This document shows, piece by piece, positions 57,764 to 64,000 of a stretch of 64,000 bases of DNA. The position numbers and the translations under genes are program-made. Within the stretch, counting starts at the first letter, position 1. The number at the start of each line of letters is the position of its first letter. The DNA is from Macrococcus carouselicus. GTDB taxonomy: Bacteria > Bacillota > Bacilli > Staphylococcales > Staphylococcaceae. The stretch spans positions 248,001 through 312,000 of the forward strand of contig NZ_SCWD01000001.1 in NCBI RefSeq assembly GCF_004359515.1, given 5' to 3'. The notes under the pieces were generated by a model that saw only the letters and a list, made by a program, of their open reading frames with translations, did no database searches and was not told the DNA's origin.

Positions 57764-57792
57764 TTGTATAACAGCATCGTTTGAACTATAAT
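57764..57792 (+). promoter_or_regulatory. Promoter of the leader RNA / rRNA methyltransferase gene
   Basis: TTGTAT (57764-57769), exactly 17 nt, and a perfect TATAAT (57787-57792). Transcription would begin near 57799, about 145 nt before the coding start. Confidence 0.75.
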
Positions 57793-57798
57793 TGAATA

Positions 57799-57905
57799 TA
57801 GCTAGTTATTCGGATACAAATGATGGGAGAATAGCACTTTGGGGAAGGTGCTGTGATAATCACGTACGTCTGAAGAAAGGATACCGCTGGAGGTGTCCTT
57901 TTTTG
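57799..57905 (+). ncRNA. Terminator-bearing leader RNA before rRNA methyltransferase gene (23S-methyl-like)
   Basis: A leader of about 105 nt runs from the predicted start to an intrinsic terminator: AAAGGATACC (57876-57885) with GGTGTCCTTT (57892-57901), then more T. Upstream lie small hairpins AGCAC/GTGCT (57833-57837, 57848-57852) and GTGA/TCAC (57853-57856, 57860-57863). The sequence GGATAC occurs twice, at 57812-57817 and in the terminator 5' arm; the first copy could pair with GTGTCC of the 3' arm and prevent termination. The known 23S-methyl RNA motif of Firmicutes sits in this position and ends in a terminator; whether this is a member is not shown. Confidence 0.55.
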
Positions 57906-57942
57906 TGTTATAGTGGAGACAAACAATCAATGAGGTGAAAGA

Positions 57943-59103
57943 GTGAAGAATGTCATACTGAAACATAAACATGATAAGAAATACCGCGACGGCTATCTGG
58001 TGCTGGAGGAAGCGGATATATTTGATAGGGATACCATGACAGAAGGCGAGCGTTTCGTCCTGAAGACGTCTGAGGGCGCGGAACTTGGTCTCTTCTATTA
58101 CGGCCGCCAGAACCGCGGTGCCGGCTACAAGATCGGTGACGACCTGGAGACAAGGCTTGACGTCAGTTATTTCAAGGGGCTCTTCGAAGACGCTAAAGGC
58201 GAACGTGAAGCACTCTACAATGCAGAACATACCAATGCGTTCCGTGTCTATAACGGCGAGGGCGACGGACTCGGCGGCTTTACAGTTGACGATTACGACG
58301 GCCACTTCCTGATTCAGTGGTACTCAAAAGGCATCTATTATTATAAGGACGAAATTGTCGAGAGTTTAAGGGAGGTCTTCCATTACAAGACACTTCATGA
58401 GAAACTGCGCTTCGATAAGAATGTCCCGACTCACCGTATCAGCGAAGAATCGGTTGAGTTCCCGATCATCATCACAGAGAACAACCTGTTCTACACGATC
58501 CATTTTGAGGAGGGACCGATGACCGGACTATTCCTCGACCAGCGTGATGTGCGTAATAAGATCATGTCACTCGACCTGGAAGGTCCGATGCTGAATCTCT
58601 TTGCTTATTCAGGCGGCTTCAGCGTTGCGGCTGCGAAGAACGGTATGGAGACGGTTTCCGTCGATATCGCGAAGCGCTCACTTGAACTGATCGAGCAGAA
58701 CTTCGCGCTGAATGAAATCAATGTCGACAAGCAGCTGCTTTATACAATGGATGTCTTTGATATGCTGAAGTACTGTCTGCGCAAGAGAATGAAGTTCGAC
58801 CTGATTGTCATCGACCCGCCGAGCTTCTCACGCTCAAAGAAAAAACGCTTCAGTGTCAAAGACAACTACAATGAGCTGATCGAAGGGGCCCTGCCGGTTC
58901 TGAACCGCGGCGGGTATCTTGTCCTCAGCACGAATGCCAGCAACTATACGCTGCCGCACTTCAAGAAGATGATCAATGAGACGCTTGACGGCAGACGTTT
59001 TGAGATCACAGATATCATGGGGCTGCCGAAGGACTTCAGAACGACGACCCACTACAAGCCGTCGAAGTATCTCAAAGTGGTCTTCGTGAAAATACTTGAT
59101 TAA
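57943..59103 (+). CDS. Class I SAM-dependent rRNA (cytosine-C5) methyltransferase, RlmI/YwbD type
   Basis: A 386-residue enzyme with an N-terminal PUA-like RNA-binding domain (residues about 1-75), a central domain with DGLGGFTVDDY, and a Rossmann methyltransferase domain: NLFAYSGGFSVAAAKNG for SAM binding and LIVIDPPSFSRSKK for the catalytic loop. Relatives methylate 23S rRNA. The start is GTG at 57943 after GAGGTGAAA. Its expression is probably controlled by the leader RNA just upstream. Confidence 0.88.
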   Translation: MKNVILKHKHDKKYRDGYLVLEEADIFDRDTMTEGERFVLKTSEGAELGLFYYGRQNRGAGYKIGDDLETRLDVSYFKGLFEDAKGEREALYNAEHTNAFRVYNGEGDGLGGFTVDDYDGHFLIQWYSKGIYYYKDEIVESLREVFHYKTLHEKLRFDKNVPTHRISEESVEFPIIITENNLFYTIHFEEGPMTGLFLDQRDVRNKIMSLDLEGPMLNLFAYSGGFSVAAAKNGMETVSVDIAKRSLELIEQNFALNEINVDKQLLYTMDVFDMLKYCLRKRMKFDLIVIDPPSFSRSKKKRFSVKDNYNELIEGALPVLNRGGYLVLSTNASNYTLPHFKKMINETLDGRRFEITDIMGLPKDFRTTTHYKPSKYLKVVFVKILD

Positions 59104-59157
59104 GACCGACAGTTTTCGGGAATACAACACTAACTTAAATAAAAGGACGTGTAAAGA

Positions 59158-59688
59158 ATGGGCATTTTGGATACAGTGATTAATCTGGCAGGTAAGAAAT
59201 TAGGTTCACCGGATATCAAAGTCGTTAAAGGATCGCTGCCGACCACGGAAACAGAACTGATCGAACGTCGTCAGGCGGCGGAGAAAATCATTCAGAATAA
59301 ATCGCTGATGAGTTCAGCGGCGACCGTCATCCCGGTTCCCGGTATCGATGTGGGTGTCGATCTGAAGCTGATGAAGGACATCATCGAAGACATCAACAAG
59401 GTGTACGGACTCAGCCATAAGCAGGTCAATGGTATGGCCGATGATATGAAGCAGCAGGTGATGTTCACAGCGGCGAAAAAAGGCAGTGACTTCATCGGTC
59501 GCAATATCACGACTAAACTACTGACAGTCGTCCTGAAAGCATTCGCGAAACGCGAGGCGGCTAAACAGGTACGCTGGATTCCGGTTGTCGGTCAGGCAGT
59601 GGCGGCAGGTATCAGCTATAAACTGATGAAAAAACTGGGTGAGGACCATGCGGATAAATGTGAGCAGGTAGCGCGCAGCTTCATGTAA
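59158..59688 (+). CDS. EcsC/DUF697-like protein
   Basis: A 176-residue protein with amphipathic or weakly hydrophobic segments: SSAATVIPVPGIDVGVDLKL at about 53-72 and VRWIPVVGQAVAAGISYKL near the end. These Pro/Gly-rich stretches resemble EcsC and DUF697-type proteins. Function is unknown. It follows the methyltransferase gene by 54 nt and could be cotranscribed. Confidence 0.65.
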   Translation: MGILDTVINLAGKKLGSPDIKVVKGSLPTTETELIERRQAAEKIIQNKSLMSSAATVIPVPGIDVGVDLKLMKDIIEDINKVYGLSHKQVNGMADDMKQQVMFTAAKKGSDFIGRNITTKLLTVVLKAFAKREAAKQVRWIPVVGQAVAAGISYKLMKKLGEDHADKCEQVARSFM

Positions 59689-59792
59689 GCGTGCAAATAT
59701 TTGAAGTATCGAGCACGATTTGTTATTCTAGCACTGTATAGACAGTTTTGGTTTATATATAAAACTAGGAAACCTAAAGGAGAAGATCAACG

Positions 59793-60059
59793 ATGGAACA
59801 ACAAAGCTATGTAATTATCGATGAAACAGGAATTCACGCGCGTCCGGCGACAATGCTCGTACAGACGGCAAGTAAATTCGATTCAGACGTACAATTAGAA
59901 TACAACGGCAAGAAAGTTAATTTAAAATCTATTATGGGCGTAATGAGTCTAGGTGTCGGCAAAGATGCTGAAATCACTGTATATGCGGAAGGCAGCGATG
60001 AAAAAGAAGCGGTTCAGGCAATCAGTGATGTATTAACTAAAGAAGGTCTGACTGCCTAA
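59793..60059 (+). CDS. ptsH: HPr, phosphocarrier of the sugar PTS
   Basis: The 88-residue protein passes phosphate from enzyme I to sugar permeases. His15 is in GIHARPAT (catalysis) and Ser46 in [11 protein letters not shown], the site of the HPr kinase that controls CcpA-dependent catabolite repression. AAAGGAG precedes the ATG. The stop overlaps the ptsI start by one base. Confidence 0.97.
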   Translation: MEQQSYVIIDETGIHARPATMLVQTASKFDSDVQLEYNGKKVNLKSIMGVMSLGVGKDAEITVYAEGSDEKEAVQAISDVLTKEGLTA

Positions 60060-61771
60060 TGTCTATGACTTTAAGCGGTATCGGCGCTTCAGATGGGGTT
60101 GCCATTGCGCAAGCCTATCTTTTAGTTGAGCCCGATTTATCATATACCAGTCAAAAGGTGACGGACGCTGAAGCGGAAGTAGCAAAGTTCAAGGCAGCTA
60201 TCAATGAATCCAAGGTCGAACTGACGCAGATCAGAAACAATGCGGAAGTAGCCTTAGGTCCTGATAAAGCCGCTATCTTTGACGCCCATTTACTTGTGCT
60301 TGAGGATCCGGAGCTGATCAACCCGATTGAGGAGAACATCCGCACCAACCAGACCAATGCGCCGAGCGCCTTGATGGAAGTGGCGAATAACTTCATCGCG
60401 ATCTTTGAATCAATGGATAATGAATACATGAAAGAACGTGCGGCAGATATCCGTGACGTCTCTAAACGTGTCTTAGCGCATCTACTCGGTGTGACATTAC
60501 CGAACCCGAGCACGATCAATCAGAATGTGGTCATCATCGCTGACGACCTGACACCGTCAGATACTGCCCAGCTGAACAAAGAGTTCGTCAAAGGCTTTGC
60601 AACCAATATCGGCGGCCGTACAAGTCACTCAGCTATTATGAGCCGCTCGCTGGAGATCCCGGCTGTCGTGGGAACGAAAGATGTAACCAAAGCCGTGAAG
60701 CACGGTGACATGGTGATCATCGATGGTTCTACAGGTGACGTCATCATCAATCCTGATGAGAATGCCGTTCTCGCCTACAAGAACAAACAGGCGAAATTCA
60801 TTCAGGACAAGGAAGAGCTGAAGCAGCTTGTCAAGGACAAGACAGAGTCTAAAGACGGTGTGCATGTCGAACTGGCAGCGAACATCGGGACACCGGACGA
60901 TTTAGCAGGTGTGATCAATAACGGCGCTGAAGGAATCGGTCTCTACAGAACAGAATTCCTTTATATGGGCCGCGATAACATGCCGACTGAGGAAGAACAG
61001 TACGAAGCATACAGACGTGTACTCTCTGAAATGAAAGGGAAACGTGTCGTTGTGCGTACGCTTGATATCGGTGGAGATAAGGAACTGCCTTATCTGAACC
61101 TGCCGCATGAGATGAACCCGTTCCTCGGTTATCGTGCGATTCGTCTCTGCCTGGACCAGCAGGATATCTTCAGAACGCAGTTACGTGCACTGCTGCGTGC
61201 ATCAACTGCAGGTCGCTTGAGCATCATGTTCCCGATGATTGCGACAATCAATGAGTTCCGTCAGGCGAAAGCGATTCTTGAGGAAGAAAAAGTGAAGCTG
61301 CAGGATGAAAAAGTCAAAGTAGCGGACGATATCGAGCTCGGTATCATGGTGGAGATCCCGTCAACTGCTGCTATCGCTGACCTATTTGCTAAGGAAGTGG
61401 ACTTCTTCAGTATCGGTACAAACGATCTGATTCAGTACACGATGGCAGCAGACCGTATGTCAGAACGCGTCTCTTATCTTTACCAGCCTTATAATCCGGC
61501 GATCCTCCGCCTCGTCAAACAGGTCATTGACGCCAGTCATAAAGAGGGCAAATGGACAGGTATGTGCGGTGAGATGGCAGGCGACACGACAGCGATTCCG
61601 TTACTCCTCGGTCTTGGACTGGATGAGTTCTCAATGAGTGCGACCAGCATTCTGAAGGCACGTCGCCAGATCAAGAACCTGAACCGCAGCGACATGCAGA
61701 AATTAGCTGAGCAGGCTTTGAACTGTGCGACACAGGAAGAAGTCGTGGAACTGGTTAATCGAATCAAATAA
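60059..61771 (+). CDS. ptsI: PTS enzyme I (PEP-protein phosphotransferase)
   Basis: The 570-residue enzyme takes phosphate from PEP on His190 ([13 protein letters not shown]) and gives it to HPr. The PEP-binding part has [26 protein letters not shown] and GMCGEMAGD. Translationally coupled to ptsH (TAATG). The operon ends with the terminator at 61775. Confidence 0.97.
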   Translation: MSMTLSGIGASDGVAIAQAYLLVEPDLSYTSQKVTDAEAEVAKFKAAINESKVELTQIRNNAEVALGPDKAAIFDAHLLVLEDPELINPIEENIRTNQTNAPSALMEVANNFIAIFESMDNEYMKERAADIRDVSKRVLAHLLGVTLPNPSTINQNVVIIADDLTPSDTAQLNKEFVKGFATNIGGRTSHSAIMSRSLEIPAVVGTKDVTKAVKHGDMVIIDGSTGDVIINPDENAVLAYKNKQAKFIQDKEELKQLVKDKTESKDGVHVELAANIGTPDDLAGVINNGAEGIGLYRTEFLYMGRDNMPTEEEQYEAYRRVLSEMKGKRVVVRTLDIGGDKELPYLNLPHEMNPFLGYRAIRLCLDQQDIFRTQLRALLRASTAGRLSIMFPMIATINEFRQAKAILEEEKVKLQDEKVKVADDIELGIMVEIPSTAAIADLFAKEVDFFSIGTNDLIQYTMAADRMSERVSYLYQPYNPAILRLVKQVIDASHKEGKWTGMCGEMAGDTTAIPLLLGLGLDEFSMSATSILKARRQIKNLNRSDMQKLAEQALNCATQEEVVELVNRIK

Positions 61772-61774
61772 GAG

Positions 61775-61810
61775 AGAAGACCCTATTCCTGTCCAGGAAT
61801 AGGGTCTTCT
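61775..61810. terminator. Bidirectional terminator after ptsI
   Basis: AGAAGACCCTATTCCT (61775-61790) pairs perfectly with AGGAATAGGGTCTTCT (61795-61810). It lies between the convergent ptsI and phosphoesterase genes. Confidence 0.88.
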
Positions 61811-61814
61811 TGTG

Positions 61815-62585
61815 TTAACTGATATGAAGGCAGGTGATCTCCGGCCGGCAGAATAATCTGATCGGCAGGTGAGTGGTACCGAGTCCCGGCGAGACGTGCA
61901 GCTTCATGTCACCGACGTTATACATCCCCTGGACATACTTCATGCCGAGTGACGGTTTCACCGGCGCACCGATCAGCGGTATGCGGATCTGCCCGCCGTG
62001 TGTATGCCCCGAGAACTGCATATCGACATTGAATTTCCTGACGAAGTCGGCGTAGTCCGGTTCATGCACAATCAGGAAGGTCAGCATATCGTCGTGACGC
62101 TGCTTCAGAGTCTGTTCAACATTACCGCCTGAATTGATGATGTCATCCAGACCGCCGATGAAGATCGGCTCACCGTCATAATGAACGACAGTGCCCTGAT
62201 TCACGAGCAGCCTGATGTCAGACGCTGCCAATAGACGGCTGATCCGTTCTGTCTGATGGATACGCTGATCGTGGTTGCCGTAAGCAAAGAAGACGCCGAG
62301 CGTTGCTTTCAGGGTCTTCAAGAGTGGAATGAGATGCTCCGGATTGTGATAATGATCGATATTATCGAACAGGTCACCCGATATGATGATGATATCGGCA
62401 TGCAGCTGATTGATCAGGGTGATATGGTAGAGCAGATCCTCATAGCTGTAGTTGAAGCCGAGATGCAGGTCAGAGATATGCACCACTGTCAGGGGCGCGT
62501 GATGCGCTTCTCTCAGCATCTTCAGCTCCCGGTGTCTGATACGGACGTCTTCTTTCTTCGACTTGAACGGCAGATATCTAAACAT
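61815..62585 (-). CDS. Calcineurin-type metallophosphoesterase
   Basis: A 256-residue phosphoesterase with the dinuclear metal motifs VVHISDLHLG, IIISGDLFDN, AYGNHDQRI and SGHTHGGQIRIP, close to YkuE/YaeI-like enzymes that act on lipids or nucleotides at the membrane. There is no clear signal peptide. ATG 62585 was chosen: it lies inside the last codons of the glutaredoxin gene (8-nt overlap), so translation is coupled; an in-frame start at 62639 would add 18 unlike residues. Confidence 0.87.
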   Translation of the reverse strand: MFRYLPFKSKKEDVRIRHRELKMLREAHHAPLTVVHISDLHLGFNYSYEDLLYHITLINQLHADIIIISGDLFDNIDHYHNPEHLIPLLKTLKATLGVFFAYGNHDQRIHQTERISRLLAASDIRLLVNQGTVVHYDGEPIFIGGLDDIINSGGNVEQTLKQRHDDMLTFLIVHEPDYADFVRKFNVDMQFSGHTHGGQIRIPLIGAPVKPSLGMKYVQGMYNVGDMKLHVSPGLGTTHLPIRLFCRPEITCLHIS

Positions 62586-62802
62586 GGACCAGCGCTTCGA
62601 TCCTGTCCATATCGATGGCGTGGAGGATTTCATCATCAATCATGATCAGCGGCGTGCTGAAGGCCTCCATCTCCATCATCTCGCTGCGGTACTGACTGTT
62701 CCTTATATTCTTTTCTGTAAATAGGATTTGGTGCTCTCTAAAATAATTTTTGATATACTGACACGGTGGACAGTTATCCTGTGTATACACAGTGATATTC
62801 AT
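62578..62802 (-). CDS. Glutaredoxin/NrdH-like thiol protein
   Basis: A thioredoxin-fold protein of about 74 residues with TVYTQDNCPPCQYIKNYF (active-site CPPC) and AFSTPLIMID with the cis-Pro. It could reduce protein disulfides or support ribonucleotide reductase. Three ATGs compete (62811, 62808, 62802); GGAG is adjacent to the first and best spaced for the last. Coupled to the phosphoesterase gene. Confidence 0.8.
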   Translation of the reverse strand: MNITVYTQDNCPPCQYIKNYFREHQILFTEKNIRNSQYRSEMMEMEAFSTPLIMIDDEILHAIDMDRIEALVHV

Positions 62803-62945
62803 ATTCATCATCTCCAGACTTTAATCTTATATAGAGTAGCGTTTTTTATCAGATTTATCAAATTTCATTGATGATTTTGTTGGCATTTTCATGAGTCAAC
62901 TATTAGTATTAAGACGTCCAATCTTGTATAATAGGATTATATTAT

Positions 62946-62963
62946 TTGTGATAAATATCACAA
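62946..62963. promoter_or_regulatory. Rex operator in front of cydA
   Basis: TTGTGATAAATATCACAA is an 18-bp palindrome that fits the Rex consensus (TTGTGA, 6 nt, TCACAA). It lies 14 nt before the cydA ATG and just after TATAAT (62927-62932), so bound Rex would block transcription until the NADH/NAD ratio rises. Confidence 0.88.
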
Positions 62964-62977
62964 TGAGGAGGAATTAA

Positions 62978-64000
62978 ATGGATGGTGTTATTATCAGTCG
63001 TCTCCTGACAGGGATGACGCTCGCGTTTCATATTATTTTTGCAACTATCGGGGTCGCGCTGCCGTTTATGTTCATGATTGCTGAAGGTCTCGGTCTTTAC
63101 AAGAAGGACCCTGCCTACCTCGCTATGGCGAAGCGCTGGGCGAAAGGGTTTACGATTACGGTAGCTGTAGGGGTTGTAACCGGTACGATTATCGGTCTGC
63201 AGCTGTCACTGCTCTGGCCGTCATTCATGCGTATCGGCGGTCAGGTCATCGCGCTGCCGCTCTTCATGGAGACATTCGCATTCTTCTTTGAGGCGATCTT
63301 CCTGAGCATCTATCTCTATACGTGGGACCGCTTCAAGAACCGCTGGCTGCACTGGCTGCTGACCATCCCGATCATCATCGGTTCGACGATGAGTGCACTC
63401 TTCATCACAAGTGTGAACTCATTCATGAATACACCACAGGGCTTTGATATGGTCAAAGGCCAGCTGGTCAATATCGATCCGGTCGCTGCCATGCTCAATG
63501 ATTCATTCTTTGTCCGTGCGTTTCACGTAGTGACGACAGGTGGCATGACCATCGCCTTCATGCTGGCAAGTATCGCAGCAGTGAAACTCTTGCGTAATAG
63601 ATTTGAGAGCGACCGTGCTTATCATAAGAAAGGGCTGAAAGTCACCATGCTGACCGGTCTTATCTTCAGTCTGTTCGCCATGATGGCAGGTCACGCTTCT
63701 GCACAGTTCCTGCACCACGAGCAGCCTGAGAAACTGGCGGCGATGGAGTGGCATTTCGATACAAGCAGCAAGGCTGACTTAGTGCTCTTCGGTATGCTTG
63801 ACGAAGAGACTCAGGAAGTCAAAGGGGCCGTCAAGATTCCGGGGATGCTGAGCTTCCTCGCAGATAACAGCTTCGATACTGAGATCAAAGGACTGAACGA
63901 GATTCCGGCAGATGAGCGTCCGCCGCTTGTCATTCATTACTTCTTTGACCTGATGGTCTTCTTCGGTGTCTTCTCGTTCGCCATTTCTGTTCTGTACTTT
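62978..64000 (+). CDS. cydA: Cytochrome bd oxidase subunit I, 5' part
   Basis: The gene runs off the window end after 341 codons. The start MDGVIISRLLTGMTLAFHII has His18 in the place of the axial haem ligand; GLQLSLLWPSFM and ETFAFFFEAIFLSIY follow, as in the family, and several membrane segments are visible. Cytochrome bd is the high-affinity terminal oxidase and is less sensitive to NO than haem-copper oxidases. AGGAGG precedes the ATG. Confidence 0.95.
   Translation, partial: MDGVIISRLLTGMTLAFHIIFATIGVALPFMFMIAEGLGLYKKDPAYLAMAKRWAKGFTITVAVGVVTGTIIGLQLSLLWPSFMRIGGQVIALPLFMETFAFFFEAIFLSIYLYTWDRFKNRWLHWLLTIPIIIGSTMSALFITSVNSFMNTPQGFDMVKGQLVNIDPVAAMLNDSFFVRAFHVVTTGGMTIAFMLASIAAVKLLRNRFESDRAYHKKGLKVTMLTGLIFSLFAMMAGHASAQFLHHEQPEKLAAMEWHFDTSSKADLVLFGMLDEETQEVKGAVKIPGMLSFLADNSFDTEIKGLNEIPADERPPLVIHYFFDLMVFFGVFSFAISVLYF

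Noticed and set aside
57799-57905. T-box leader
   Set aside because: The ACCGCTGGAGG text recalls T-box ends, but the conserved AGGGTGGTACC box is missing, the leader is too short and the gene is not an amino-acid gene.
57802-58305. 167-codon minus-strand frame
   Set aside because: It covers the leader RNA and methyltransferase gene, has no ribosome site and reads as a shadow.
59689-59792. Catabolite-control (cre) site and promoter before ptsH
   Set aside because: Several TATA-like strings are present, but no hexamer pair or cre-like palindrome was convincing.

Overview
The window looks like the chromosome of a member of the Staphylococcaceae. The order folD / purEKCSQLFMNHD / membrane protein and rRNA methyltransferase / ptsHI / cydA is the order I know from Staphylococcus. 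The housekeeping genes here are richer in G+C than is usual for Staphylococcus, which points to a relative such as Macrococcus or another high-GC genus of the family. That placement is inference. No tRNA, rRNA or CRISPR array was found. Region 1 (1-17.2 kb) is a surface-polysaccharide locus. It holds the end of a UDP-ManNAc dehydrogenase gene, a TagG/TagH-type ABC exporter pair (827 and 8373), a large CgeB-like plus GT2 double glycosyltransferase, an asparagine-synthase-like protein, two GT4 glycosyltransferases, an alpha/beta-hydrolase plus heparinase-II/III-like lyase fusion, an acyltransferase-3 plus SGNH acetylase, galU on the minus strand, and a CpsB-type PHP tyrosine phosphatase. This is an ABC-transporter-dependent glycan system of unusual composition and is the best candidate here for an undescribed system. 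Region 2 (17.2-31.1 kb) is an A+T-rich Wzy-type capsule cassette between two insertion-sequence graveyards. The left side has an apparently complete IS30-family element and a decayed IS4-family transposase. The right side has a second fragment of the same IS4-family gene, a decayed IS30-family fragment and the end of an IS21-family istB. The cassette encodes an NAD-dependent epimerase, a Wzz/CapA-type protein, a CpsD-type tyrosine kinase, a second galU, a Wzy-like polymerase, a MurJ/MviN-type flippase, two GT2 enzymes, an initiating sugar-phosphate transferase, an acyltransferase and a YdcF/DUF218 protein. Region 3 (31.1-40.7 kb) begins with a frameshifted V8-like serine protease gene. A sortase-assembled pilus locus follows: a 1468-residue vWA/SpaA-type LPNTG adhesin with a Thr/Glu repeat tract, a major pilin with an IPYTG signal, and two consecutive class C sortases. 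Region 4 (40.7-43.9 kb) is a stress block of an NsrR-like Rrf2 regulator divergent from the flavohaemoglobin gene hmp, then a DUF3243 protein and a manganese catalase. Region 5 (43.9-56.1 kb) is folD divergent from the eleven-gene purine operon, with PurR-box-like motifs between them. Region 6 (56.1-64 kb) holds a 42-codon minus-strand gene, a polytopic membrane protein, a short terminator-bearing leader RNA ahead of an rRNA methyltransferase, an EcsC/DUF697-like protein, ptsHI, a metallophosphoesterase/glutaredoxin pair, and the start of cydA behind a near-ideal Rex operator. The two polysaccharide loci share precursor supply (galU) and probably phosphoregulation: CpsB lies in the G+C-richer part, while its cognate kinase lies beyond the IS elements in the A+T-rich cassette.
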